Below, in pieces: positions 53,123 to 61,908 of a stretch of 64,000 nt of DNA. The stretch spans positions 248,001 to 312,000 of the forward strand of contig NZ_BOOW01000006.1 of assembly GCF_016863435.1 (NCBI RefSeq), in the 5' to 3' direction. The translations under genes were made by a program, and so were the position numbers. The DNA is from Sinosporangium siamense. Its GTDB lineage: Bacteria > Actinomycetota > Actinomycetes > Streptosporangiales > Streptosporangiaceae. Below the pieces are notes generated by a model. It was not told where the DNA came from, ran no database searches, and was given only the letters and a program-made list of their open reading frames with translations. Position 1 is the stretch's first letter. Each line of letters begins with the position of its first letter.

Positions 53123-53253
53123 CGAGCCTGGCGAATACTCACAGCACCTTCCGTAATTTGCATTTCGGCTTTTCCGGACTGCAAGGGCGGAATGCGACAA
53201 CCTCCTAGAGGCGCAATGTGTGCGTGCAGCTGGCGCATTGCACACGATATGCC

Positions 53254-53732
53254 CTACGAGGGTGGAACGGCGGATCGTTCTGGGATGGACGGACGGGTCG
53301 CGGAGGAGTGGGTTACGTCGAGGCCGCGCGCCCTGCGGGTGCGGGCGATGTCCGGCAGCGAGCGGTGCTCGTGGTCGAGGCGCAGTGCGGCCGATCCGGC
53401 CGGCGCGGACTGCAGGCAGAACGCCTGGAGGGGGCCGGTCGGGACGAGGTGCCGGATAGGGGTGTCGCGTAACGCTTGAAGAGCGTGCTTTCCGGATATA
53501 ACTCATGTGCGCCGTTGATCAATTCGGCGAGTCCGGGCCCTGCCATGCCGTGGGAGAGTTCACGTGCGACCTGCCGCCAATAGAGTTCGGCGCTGAGGGT
53601 GCCGAAGCGTGGGAGACGACTTCGATCGGCGCCGATGTCCCCTAGGAGAGCGTCGTTCTTGGCCTCGGAATCAAAAACCTGGGCGAGAGCGGTGAGGACG
53701 CCGTACCTTCTGACAATGTCATATGTGATCAT
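53254..53732 (-). pseudogene. Effector-associated-domain protein, frameshifted
   Basis: From ATG 53732 the frame encodes MITYDIVRRYGVLTALAQVF, then DSEAKNDALLGDIG and LAELINGAHELYPESTLFKRY, a helical domain like the effector-associated adaptors of actinobacterial conflict systems. Near 53470 the coding-like signal moves to another frame, which reads RDTPIRHLVPTGPLQAFCLQ and continues to a TAG at 53256-53254. The original frame instead runs through Pro/Arg/Ser filler to 53313. A single-base insertion explains this. The upstream start TTG 53828 is also open. A truncated adaptor may still be made. Confidence 0.55.
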
Positions 53733-53970
53733 TAGGCGGTCGCTTGATACTGGTGGGACACCGTTTGTCGGTCTATAGCGATATATCTCGGTGCCGATCC
53801 CTGATTTCTCTCGTCGATGATCAGCCAATCACGCTCACCCATGGAACGGGCATACCAGTATTCTGGTTTGCGCCCTTAGGGTAGGTCTCTGTCGTCGCAT
53901 ATTAAAGTCGGCATAGTCGTTTCGAGCTACCTGGGTTTCCCGTGAGCTCAAGGTATAGGCAGGGTGGTCT

Positions 53971-54453
53971 GTGGCGACCGATCCTTTGATGCTCTATGTG
54001 CCGTTCGTCCCGAGCAGGGGCCCGCAGCCGTTTCACGTGGACTTCGAAGGACCTCCCGAGCCGAGGGGCGGCCACACCGTCAGAATCGGCGGACACGCCG
54101 TCGAAAACGTCGTCGTGAACAAGGCCGGCCTGCGGCGCCGCCGGGGTTTCGCCGCCGTGGACAGACGGATGGCGCGCGACGTCGAGGACCCGCACCCCGG
54201 CACAGTCGAGCGGGAGAGCGGCGACACCTGCACCTTCCGCGCCACCCACGGGGCGTCCGCGCAGGGCTCGACGGCCGCCCGGTCCGCCGACTCGACATTG
54301 CATTTCGCCTCGGCCGCGCGGGTCAGCGCCGGCGGCGGCCGTTTCCCTGAGCGCGGCTTCCACCCGGGAAGGGTGCTTAAGCCGCTGCTCGCTCTGCTCG
54401 CCATGAAGGGCGTGGTCGACCCGGGACTACTCGGGCGGGAGGAGTCGTGCTGA
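53971..54453 (+). CDS. Uncharacterised protein coupled to the GAP1-like gene
   Basis: 160 residues from GTG 53971. Not recognised. N-terminus ATDPLMLYVPFVPSRGPQPFHVDFEGPP; the rest is basic and Gly/Arg-rich, ending in a helix LKPLLALLAMKGVVDPGLL. Its stop lies one base before the ATG of the next gene, and GGGAGGAG near its 3' end serves that gene. Reading-frame statistics look coding but only moderately so. Confidence 0.5.
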   Translation: MATDPLMLYVPFVPSRGPQPFHVDFEGPPEPRGGHTVRIGGHAVENVVVNKAGLRRRRGFAAVDRRMARDVEDPHPGTVERESGDTCTFRATHGASAQGSTAARSADSTLHFASAARVSAGGGRFPERGFHPGRVLKPLLALLAMKGVVDPGLLGREESC

Positions 54454-54454
54454 C

Positions 54455-56380
54455 ATGAGTGAGGTTTCCATTGACCAGATCCTGTTCGCCTGGGACGACC
54501 CAACACTGACGGGGCCCCGCGGGCTCGGCCCCGTCGCCACGTCACTGCCACCCGCCGAGGTGGTCAAGTGGGAACAGCGGCTCCTGTCGCCGGACTGGGC
54601 GGCGGCCGAGGCCGACCAGCACACGACAGGGGAGGCGGCGCTGCTTCTGCTGCGGTTCGAGCAGGAGGCCGCAGTAGTGTGCAAGAGGTCCGTGCGCGAC
54701 CCGCACGGATGGCGCGGGTCCACGGTCGCCCACGCCCTCGTCGGCCCCGCCCACCTGCTCACCGCCGAGATCGCCCTCGGGCTGGCGCCCTGGGCGGGGT
54801 GGATCGAGGAGGACGACCGGTTCGCCGGGGAACGCGTGATGGAGGCTGTGCCGTACGACGCGTTGCGGCTCACCGCCCGCGCTGGTCTCGTCGAGGTGCG
54901 CAATCGGGCGCGCGCACGCTCGCGTCACCACCTGGCCGAGCTGTTCGAGCTGGTGCTTCGCGACCCCGAGGGCTGCTTCACGCTGATCCGGCCCGAGGGC
55001 GACGCCGCCGAGCTCGTCTGCGCCGTCGTGGACGTCATGGGGGAGTCGCCGGCGGTGCCGTGGACCTTCGCGACCCGCGAGGCCGTCGAACCCTGCACGC
55101 CGAACCGGCCACGCATCGTCGCCGTCACCGAACCGCCCAGGCCCGACCTCGCCGCCACCGGGCACCGCGCCCGACTCGGGGCCGCCTCGATCGGGGTTTC
55201 CGGCGTGGCGGGCTCCGGCGACGACATGATGCCCGACCTCGCCATGGCGCTGGCTGTCGCCTACCGCCACGGGGGCACCGAGCTCGTGCGGGCGCTGCGC
55301 ACCCGCGGGCCGATCTCCACCTCCGACGACGCACTCGACTGGACCCCGTCGTGGGCGGGCATCGTGCGGCTGATGGCGCTCACCGCGGCCGAGTCCATGG
55401 CCTACCAGGAGACGCGCGCGCTGCACGCCTGGGCCGCCCGTGCCAAGGAGAACTGGGCCGAACTCGACTCCGCCGCGCTCGCCGAGGTCATCGACGGACT
55501 CGCCGCCACCGGCGGCGACTTCGCGGAGGTCGCCGACAAGGCGACGGCGGTAGCCGTACAACGCTTCATGACCGGTGTCGGCGACGAGCAGGCACTGCGC
55601 GGCGCCCTCACGCGGCACCGGCCGCCGGCCTTCCTCGTGCAGGCCGAGTTACGCGCGTTAGCGGCCAGGGCCACCCAGTCCGAGCGGCTGCGTTACATCG
55701 AACGAGCCGTCGCGATGGGGCTGGACTTCGACACGCCCGAGGTCAACGGCCTGCTGTCCGCAGCGCCTACGGCGGAGCTGCTCTCGGCCGTCGCCCGATG
55801 CGCAGAGTTGTCGCCGGACCTGGCGCTGCTGCTCATGGAGCGGGCCGCCGCCCGGCAGGACAGCATGCGTGAACGCGACAAATCCATCGCTGCCATGACA
55901 CAGCACGACTTCCTCGTGCCTGCCGTCGAACGCGTTGAACCTCGCGACCTCGCCACCCAGTCACGCATCTTGCAGTGCATGCTCGCCGTCTCGTACGGCG
56001 AAGCCTTGGCGGACGCGTGGGTCATCCGGGAGGTCATCCAGAAGTCCTCGGGAGCACCTGTGCTGCTCCACGCGATGATCGCGCAGGTGCGGGATCCGAA
56101 ACTGGCCACGCTGATCCTGGAACACGCCGGCACCCGGTGGTTCGCCGACCAGGGGCTGCCGCCGCCCAGCCGGGCGCTCAACTCATCTGAACCCGCTCAA
56201 AGCCTCACCACACAGCAACAGCAGCAGCCCGCGCGGCCGCTCGGCGCCCACCCCTTCAAGCGGTGGTGGTGGGACGGCGACACCTTGACCCGGCTGCTGG
56301 TCGGTGGCGCCGGTGTCATCGCGGTGGTCGCGCTGCTGCTGGTCGTGGCCGCGGTGGTTATCGGGTTGCGGATCCTTTAG
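54455..56380 (+). CDS. Tail-anchored protein resembling GTPase-associated (GAP1-N2-like) conflict proteins
   Basis: 641 residues. N-terminus SIDQILFAWDDPTLTGPRGLGPVATSLPPAE with RGSTVAHALVGPAHLLTAEIALGLAPWAGW resembles the second type of N-terminal domain of GTPase-associated proteins described in NTP-dependent conflict systems; I recall this from family knowledge and cannot test it. Residues 230-540 are helical. A Gln run (about 591-595) and Trp-rich FKRWWWDGDTLTRLL precede a single C-terminal membrane helix (LVGGAGVIAVVALLLVVAAVVIGL), so the protein is anchored with its bulk in the cytoplasm. No partner GTPase gene is visible. Confidence 0.6.
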   Translation: MSEVSIDQILFAWDDPTLTGPRGLGPVATSLPPAEVVKWEQRLLSPDWAAAEADQHTTGEAALLLLRFEQEAAVVCKRSVRDPHGWRGSTVAHALVGPAHLLTAEIALGLAPWAGWIEEDDRFAGERVMEAVPYDALRLTARAGLVEVRNRARARSRHHLAELFELVLRDPEGCFTLIRPEGDAAELVCAVVDVMGESPAVPWTFATREAVEPCTPNRPRIVAVTEPPRPDLAATGHRARLGAASIGVSGVAGSGDDMMPDLAMALAVAYRHGGTELVRALRTRGPISTSDDALDWTPSWAGIVRLMALTAAESMAYQETRALHAWAARAKENWAELDSAALAEVIDGLAATGGDFAEVADKATAVAVQRFMTGVGDEQALRGALTRHRPPAFLVQAELRALAARATQSERLRYIERAVAMGLDFDTPEVNGLLSAAPTAELLSAVARCAELSPDLALLLMERAAARQDSMRERDKSIAAMTQHDFLVPAVERVEPRDLATQSRILQCMLAVSYGEALADAWVIREVIQKSSGAPVLLHAMIAQVRDPKLATLILEHAGTRWFADQGLPPPSRALNSSEPAQSLTTQQQQQPARPLGAHPFKRWWWDGDTLTRLLVGGAGVIAVVALLLVVAAVVIGLRIL

Positions 56381-56519
56381 ATCGCGAGCACAGGGCCGTC
56401 GTGCTTGGGGACGGCGGCCCGGGGATTGTGGTTCCCGTTGTGCTTCAACCGGGTGGTGGGATTGTCGGTGACCCCTGGTAGAAGTGGTGCGCACGGCACG
56501 ACGCGGAGGGGAGCCCCTG

Positions 56520-57485
56520 GTGGAGGACACCGCCTTTTACGGTGATGTGAGCGCGATAGACAAGGTCTATGCCGGGCTGCCGGTGGTCTCCTCTCCCGAA
56601 GACGACGAGACACCGCTGCCTCCGGCGCGCGGGGTCGCGTGGCGCGTCGCGGCAGACATTGACGGCGAGGTCAACTCCGACGACTTCGCGACCCGGTTCG
56701 AGAGGTTGCTGAGACGCGTCGATCCCGCTCGGATCCAGGCGATTGTGGTGGGGATGTGGGCCGAGTTCGACGGCAGCTCCGCAGAGGTGGTGAGCCTGCT
56801 CGCCGAGGCCGCCGACCGGCTTCCCGCGTTGCGTTCGATCTTTCTCGGGGCGATTCCTCAGGAGGAGAATGAGATCTCCTGGATCGAGCAGAGCGACATC
56901 ACGCCGCTCCTCACCGCCTTCCCTCAGCTGGAGCGGCTGGACGTGCGGGGTGGCAACGGTGTGTCGCTGGCGCCGCTGCGGCACGAGTCCCTGCGCGTGT
57001 TGCGGTTCGAGACGGGCGGCCTTCCGGTCGAGGTCCCGCGCGCCGTGCTCGACTGCGACCTTCCCGCGCTGCGGCACCTCGACCTGTGGCTTGGCTCCGA
57101 CAACTACGGGTGCACGGTCACCGTCACCGACCTGGGCCCTCTGCTGTCCGGCGAACGTCTTCCCGCGCTCACCCACCTTGGGCTGGAGAACAGCGAGTTT
57201 CAGGATGACATCGCCCTCGCCGTCGCCCATGCGCCGATCGTCGCGCGCCTTGAGTCGCTGAGCCTCGCCCTTGGGGCTTTGAGCGATGAGGGAGCTGCGG
57301 CTCTCCTCTCAGGTCAGCCCCTAACCCACCTCAAACGGCTCGACCTGCGCCACCACTTCCTCAGCCCCACGATGGCGGCCAAGGTTGAGAGCACCTTCGG
57401 CGGCACGGGTGTCGATCTAAAGCTTGGCGACCGCTGCAGGTCCTACGGGAACGACAGCAGGCGTTACATCACGGTCTCCGAATGA
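56520..57485 (+). CDS. STM4015-family leucine-rich-repeat protein
   Basis: 321 residues from GTG 56520 with GGAGGGGAG before it; earlier GTGs at 56484/56487 are less likely. Contains irregular leucine-rich repeats: FPQLERLDVRGGNGVSLAPL, LPALRHLDLWLGSDN, LPALTHLGLENSEF and LTHLKRLDLRHHFL. Known from Salmonella STM4015; function not established. It heads a run STM4015-4013-4012-4011 joined by overlaps (ATGA with the next gene). Confidence 0.85.
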   Translation: MEDTAFYGDVSAIDKVYAGLPVVSSPEDDETPLPPARGVAWRVAADIDGEVNSDDFATRFERLLRRVDPARIQAIVVGMWAEFDGSSAEVVSLLAEAADRLPALRSIFLGAIPQEENEISWIEQSDITPLLTAFPQLERLDVRGGNGVSLAPLRHESLRVLRFETGGLPVEVPRAVLDCDLPALRHLDLWLGSDNYGCTVTVTDLGPLLSGERLPALTHLGLENSEFQDDIALAVAHAPIVARLESLSLALGALSDEGAAALLSGQPLTHLKRLDLRHHFLSPTMAAKVESTFGGTGVDLKLGDRCRSYGNDSRRYITVSE

Positions 57486-58471
57486 GCTCCGCCGTGCCTG
57501 TCTCGCCTTCCGCCGGCGCGGCCGGGATGCCTCCGGTGGTCCCTGGGACGTCCTTGTCCGAAGGAGGGACGGCTGACCTGGAGTGCTCACGCTCGGCTTC
57601 GCCTCCGTCCGTGCCCCCTCGGCCGGCCTTGTCCGAGGTGCGCGCCGCCTCGCGTTCGGTTGACATGAACGCCGTCGTCGGCACTCACGACCTGCTGCTG
57701 GTCACCCTTGACACCCTGCGCTACGACGTCGCCGCCGATCTGATGGCCCGCGGTCGCATCCCCAACCTCCAGCGTGCCCTCCCCGGCGGCCACTGGGAGA
57801 AGCGCCACACCCCCGGCAACTTCACCTACGCCGCCCACGCCGCCATGCTCGCCGGTTTCCTGCCCACCCCCGTCACCTCCGGTCCCCACCCGCGCCTGTT
57901 CGCCGCCGCCTTTCCCGGGAGCGAGACCACCGCTCCCGGCACGTGGGTGTTCGATGCCGCCGACCTGCCCACCGGCCTCGCCGCCGCGGGCTATCACACC
58001 GTGTGCATCGGGGGAGTGGGGTTCTTCAACAAGCTGACGCCACTGGGCTCCGCGCTCCCCGGGCTGTTCGCCGAGAGCCACTGGTCACCGTCGTTCGGCG
58101 TCACGTCGCCGACCTCACTGGAGGAGCAGATCGCCTGCGCCTCGCGGACCGTCGCCGGGCTTCCCGCGGACCGGCGGCTGTTCCTGTTCGTCAATGTCTC
58201 GGCGCTGCATCAGCCCAACTGGTTCCACCACTCAGGCGCCGACCGGGGGGACACGGTGGAGTCGCATGGGGCGGCGTTGGAATATGTGGATCGCCATATC
58301 GGGGAGTTGTTCGCGCTGATGAGTTCACGGCGAAGGTGCTTCGCGATCGTCACCTCAGACCATGGCACGGCCTATGGCGAGGACGGTCACGTGGGCCATC
58401 GCCTGGGCCATGAGGTCGTGTGGACGGTTCCTTATGGCGAGTTTGTTCTGGAGCAAGGTTCGTGGAAGTAA
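57482..58471 (+). CDS. STM4013/SEN3800-family sulfatase-like hydrolase
   Basis: 329 residues from ATG 57482 (ATGA coupling); the conserved part starts at ATG 57665 (MNAVVGTHDLLLVTLDTLRYD), so the first 61 low-complexity residues may not be made. Alkaline-phosphatase/sulfatase superfamily features: metal Asp in LVTLDTLRYD, a Thr nucleophile-position in TPGNFTYAAHAAMLAG, and IVTSDHGTAYGEDGHVGH. No sulfatase formylglycine motif CxPxR is seen, so a phosphatase or phosphodiesterase role is possible. The GTG of the radical SAM gene overlaps its end. Confidence 0.85.
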   Translation: MSSAVPVSPSAGAAGMPPVVPGTSLSEGGTADLECSRSASPPSVPPRPALSEVRAASRSVDMNAVVGTHDLLLVTLDTLRYDVAADLMARGRIPNLQRALPGGHWEKRHTPGNFTYAAHAAMLAGFLPTPVTSGPHPRLFAAAFPGSETTAPGTWVFDAADLPTGLAAAGYHTVCIGGVGFFNKLTPLGSALPGLFAESHWSPSFGVTSPTSLEEQIACASRTVAGLPADRRLFLFVNVSALHQPNWFHHSGADRGDTVESHGAALEYVDRHIGELFALMSSRRRCFAIVTSDHGTAYGEDGHVGHRLGHEVVWTVPYGEFVLEQGSWK

Positions 58472-59769
58472 CGAGTGGCCCCTACCAGGGGTATGTCTAC
58501 GCTTATCCCCATAAAACGGCATATCGTCAGTTCGCGCCGCGTCTTGATCTGCGTGACCTCTGGGCGGCGGAGCCGCGTCGGAAGGCACTTTTCCTCTACA
58601 TCCACATCCCGTTCTGCGAGATGCGATGCGGCTTCTGCAACCTGTTCACCCGGACGGGGGCGCCCGAGAAGCTCACCCAGGCTTACCTTGACGCCTTGGA
58701 CAGGCAGGCTTCCGCCGTACGCGCCGCGATCGGAGACGACGCACGCTTCGCGGTGGCCGCGTTTGGCGGAGGCACACCCACCTATTTGAGCGCGGGAGAG
58801 CTGGAGCGCCTGTTCGACATCGCGCAGAAGGAGATGGGGGCCGACCTCCACACCATGCCCCTGTCCGTGGAGACGTCCCCCGCGACAGCCACCCCCGACC
58901 GGTTGGCCGTGCTTCGTTCGAGTGGGACCAACCGGGTGTCCATCGGAGTCCAGAGCTTCATCGACGCCGAGGCCCGAGCCGCCGTCCGCCCTCAAAAGCG
59001 GGCGGAGGTAGAGAAAGCCCTGACCGCCATTAGAGCGGAAGGCTTTGAACGGCTGAACATCGACCTGATCTATGGCATCGACGGCCAGACCTCGACGTCA
59101 TGGCGCTATTCCCTGGACGCGGCGTTGGCATGGCGTCCTGAGGAGATCTACCTCTATCCCCTGTATGTCCGCCCGTTGACCGGTCTGGGACGGCACGCCG
59201 TGGACTGGGACGACCAGCGGATGACGCTATATCGCGAAGGACGCGACCATCTGCTGGCCGAGGGATATGAACAGGTGTCGATGCGCATGTTCCGCCTGCC
59301 CGGAACAGGTGGGGACGCCGGCGAATATTGCTGCCAACGAGACGGCATGGTCGGTTTGGGTGCCGGCGCCCGCTCCTACACGGGCGAGGTGCACTATTCC
59401 TTTGACTACGCCGTGGGGGCCCGGCACGTCCGCGCCATCATCGACGACTACGTAGGGCGCCCGGCCGGCGACTTCGCCTACGCCGAAGGCGGGTTCCACC
59501 TGAACGACCACGAACGCCGCCGCCGCTATCTCATCCAGTCACTCCTCCAAGCTGAGGGCCTGGACCGCGAAGCCTACCGAGAGACCTTCGGAACGGACGC
59601 CGTCGCGGACTTCCCCACGTTGGAGCGTTTTGCGGACACCGGCTGGTTGACCGCCGACGCCGAACGCCTGGCCTTGACGGCGGAAGGTCTGGCCCACTCC
59701 GACGCCATTGGCCCGTCGTTGTTCTCACCTGCGGTGCAAGCGCTGATGAACACTTATGAGGGGCGTTGA
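58462..59769 (+). CDS. STM4012-family radical SAM protein (HemN-like)
   Basis: 435 residues from GTG 58462, which overlaps the upstream gene. [4Fe-4S] motif CxxxCxxC at Cys52, Cys56, Cys59 (IPFCEMRCGFCNLF). AAFGGGTPTYLSAGELERLF and NRVSIGVQSFIDAEARA are HemN/coproporphyrinogen-dehydrogenase-like, but the family belongs to the STM cluster, not to haem synthesis. A C-terminal HemN-type domain ends near 415. Substrate unknown. Co-translated with the hydrolase and the second radical SAM enzyme. Confidence 0.9.
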   Translation: MEVTSGPYQGYVYAYPHKTAYRQFAPRLDLRDLWAAEPRRKALFLYIHIPFCEMRCGFCNLFTRTGAPEKLTQAYLDALDRQASAVRAAIGDDARFAVAAFGGGTPTYLSAGELERLFDIAQKEMGADLHTMPLSVETSPATATPDRLAVLRSSGTNRVSIGVQSFIDAEARAAVRPQKRAEVEKALTAIRAEGFERLNIDLIYGIDGQTSTSWRYSLDAALAWRPEEIYLYPLYVRPLTGLGRHAVDWDDQRMTLYREGRDHLLAEGYEQVSMRMFRLPGTGGDAGEYCCQRDGMVGLGAGARSYTGEVHYSFDYAVGARHVRAIIDDYVGRPAGDFAYAEGGFHLNDHERRRRYLIQSLLQAEGLDREAYRETFGTDAVADFPTLERFADTGWLTADAERLALTAEGLAHSDAIGPSLFSPAVQALMNTYEGR

Positions 59770-59770
59770 G

Positions 59771-60649
59771 ATGGCTCCGCTGACCATTCTTTACCGCGGG
59801 CCTTTGTCGAGCTGCGACTACGACTGCGCCTATTGCCCCTTCGCCAAGCGCCGCGACACCCCCACCCAGCTACGCGAAGACCGTGCCGCCCTGGAACGCT
59901 TCACAACATGGGTGACCGATGCTCCCGACCAGCTCTCGGTGTTGTTCACCCCTTGGGGAGAGGGCTTGGTGCGATCGTGGTACAGACGGGCCATGGTCAC
60001 CCTAAGCCACCTGCCCCACTTGGACAGAGTCGCCATCCAAACCAACCTGAGCTGCCGCCTGACCTGGCTGACCGAAGCCGACCTCAGCACCCTGGCCTTG
60101 TGGGTCACCTACCATCCGACCCAGGTCAGCCGTGAGCGCTTCGTGGCCCGCTGCCGTGAGTTGGCGGAGATGGGAGTGCGCTTCAGCGTTGGCATCGTGG
60201 GATTACCGGAGCACGTGGAGGAGGCCCGGCGCCTACGCGATGCATTGCCCCCTGAAATCTATCTATGGGTGAACGCCGCCGAAGGACACGTATACACAGA
60301 TGAGGACGCCGCTCCCTGGCACGACCTCGACCCACTGTTCTCCTACAGCCGCCACCCGCATCACAGCCTGGGCAGGCCCTGCCGTACGGGGGAGTCCGTC
60401 ATCTCGGTGGCCGGCGATGGGACAGTCCGTCGCTGCCACTTCGTCCCCCAAATCCTCGGCAACCTGTACGACAACTCTTTCCGCTCAGCCCTCCGCCCCC
60501 GCGGATGCCCTTTGGCTGTGTGCGACTGCCACATCGGCTACGTGCATTTGGAACCGCTGGGCCTCTATGACGTGTACGCCGGAGGCGTGCTCGAACGCAT
60601 CCCCCACGCCCCGCCGGGGGGCACGGCGAGGACGCGAAGTGTTGGTTGA
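59771..60649 (+). CDS. STM4011-family radical SAM protein
   Basis: 292 residues from ATG 59771 (GAGGGG seven bases upstream). CxxxCxxC at Cys15, Cys19, Cys22 (SSCDYDCAYCPFAK). The C-terminal Cys set (CRTGESVISVAGDGTVRRCHF, then CPLAVCDCHIGY) looks like a SPASM-type auxiliary cluster site, as in enzymes that modify peptides. Last gene of the STM run; the convergent methyltransferase ends 34 bases after its stop. Confidence 0.88.
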   Translation: MAPLTILYRGPLSSCDYDCAYCPFAKRRDTPTQLREDRAALERFTTWVTDAPDQLSVLFTPWGEGLVRSWYRRAMVTLSHLPHLDRVAIQTNLSCRLTWLTEADLSTLALWVTYHPTQVSRERFVARCRELAEMGVRFSVGIVGLPEHVEEARRLRDALPPEIYLWVNAAEGHVYTDEDAAPWHDLDPLFSYSRHPHHSLGRPCRTGESVISVAGDGTVRRCHFVPQILGNLYDNSFRSALRPRGCPLAVCDCHIGYVHLEPLGLYDVYAGGVLERIPHAPPGGTARTRSVG

Positions 60650-60683
60650 CGGTGGCCTGTCTTGGCCGGATCGCGGCTGACAA

Positions 60684-61898
60684 CTATCGGGAGATCGGAG
60701 CTATTCGCTGCCCTGGTGTATCCAGCCAGATGTCTATGCCGGCACCAGCACTTACCGTCAAACCGAACCGATCTCTGGCCGGCCTGCCCAACCTGATCCA
60801 CTCTAAGTAGGCCGCCTCGAGCTCCTCCCACAGTCGGCGAGAGCCGTATTGGGTGACTGTGTGCTTGTCCTCACCGTCCACCGCTTCACAGGTGGCCTGT
60901 GCGTCACTTTCTAGATCACGCAGCATGGTCGTGTGCACTATGCGACTCTGCCGCCGAACTCGCGAGACTTGCACCTCCACCCGAGGCAGCAGGGCCGCAA
61001 GCAGGACGGTCGCGCCTTGGTCGACCGGGTTGTCCGATAGGGAGCTGATGGTGCGTGGATCGAACAGCGTTGTTCCAACGAGAGGCTCACCGGCGGGTTC
61101 AGACCATGATGAGTGCCGCTGCCCCCGGAGCAGCATGTAGCCGCAACTGCCGTCGAAGCGGCCGACCGCAACCCCGTCTCCCACAACGTCCAGCCGCAGC
61201 CGATGACCACCTGAGAAGGATGTGACGGGAGGCAACCAGGGAAGAACGATCACCCCGCCTGGGCGTGCCTGCTCGATCCAGGCGGCGGGGACGTCGCGGA
61301 CCCCACAGGTGACGTGGATGCGATCGTAGGGAGCATGTTCAGCGAACCCTTGCTCCCCGTCTCCTGCGGCGACGGGCGGATCAAGACCGGCCGAGCCCAG
61401 GTTCGCCCGTGCGATCTCCGCCAGGTCCTTGTCGATTTCGACCGTCACAACTCTGTCGTGACCAAGCCGCCAGGCCAGCATCCCGGCCGTCCAGCCGGTC
61501 CCCGTCCCGACCTCCAGCACGCGATGGTGATCGTGCACATCGAGGAGTCCGAGAAGAGCCAGCGACTGTGACGGCAGCGTCAACGACGACGTCGGCATGC
61601 CCGAGGGATCAGCAGGATCTGTCGCCCCGTCGTCCCGCTGGGTCACGATCGTGGTGTCGGAGTAGACCGCTTTCAACCAGTCCCCGGCGTCCCGTCTTCT
61701 ATCGATAGCCCGTTCTTTCCCCTCGGTGAACGGCACCGCCCACCCGGTGGTGGGGACAAAAAGGTCACGCGGCACCTCGAACAGCCCGGAGTACCAGACC
61801 CGACTCCGCCAATCGTCGATGGGCAGAATGCGTTTGCCAGTGAGGTAGTCGACGAGAGAGCCGATCAGCTCCCGGCGCCGGACGTCCGACCATTTCAA
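60684..61898 (-). CDS. PIMT-like O-methyltransferase of a peptide-maturation system
   Basis: 404 residues from TTG 61898, GAGGAAG five bases upstream. SAM-binding motif I VLEVGTGTGWTAGML near residue 130, motif VVTVEIDKDLAEIARANL, and PYDRIHVTCGVRDVPAAWIEQARPGGVIVLPW as in protein-L-isoaspartate methyltransferases. The extra C-terminal third (TTMLRDLESDAQA, then YGSRRLWEELEAAYLEWIRLGRPARDRFGLTV) is the form found with ATP-grasp- or FxLD-type RiPP maturases. It is followed on the same operon, upstream, by the radical SAM gene, 10 bases away. No precursor peptide gene is clear. Confidence 0.8.
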   Translation of the reverse strand: MKWSDVRRRELIGSLVDYLTGKRILPIDDWRSRVWYSGLFEVPRDLFVPTTGWAVPFTEGKERAIDRRRDAGDWLKAVYSDTTIVTQRDDGATDPADPSGMPTSSLTLPSQSLALLGLLDVHDHHRVLEVGTGTGWTAGMLAWRLGHDRVVTVEIDKDLAEIARANLGSAGLDPPVAAGDGEQGFAEHAPYDRIHVTCGVRDVPAAWIEQARPGGVIVLPWLPPVTSFSGGHRLRLDVVGDGVAVGRFDGSCGYMLLRGQRHSSWSEPAGEPLVGTTLFDPRTISSLSDNPVDQGATVLLAALLPRVEVQVSRVRRQSRIVHTTMLRDLESDAQATCEAVDGEDKHTVTQYGSRRLWEELEAAYLEWIRLGRPARDRFGLTVSAGAGIDIWLDTPGQRIAPISR

Positions 61899-61908
61899 GG
61901 GGACTTCC

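Noticed and set aside
51953-53506. Extended 517-residue reading of the macro-domain gene from 53506
   Set aside because: The first 128 residues are Pro/Arg filler lying over the effector-associated frames; the protein-like part starts at 53122.
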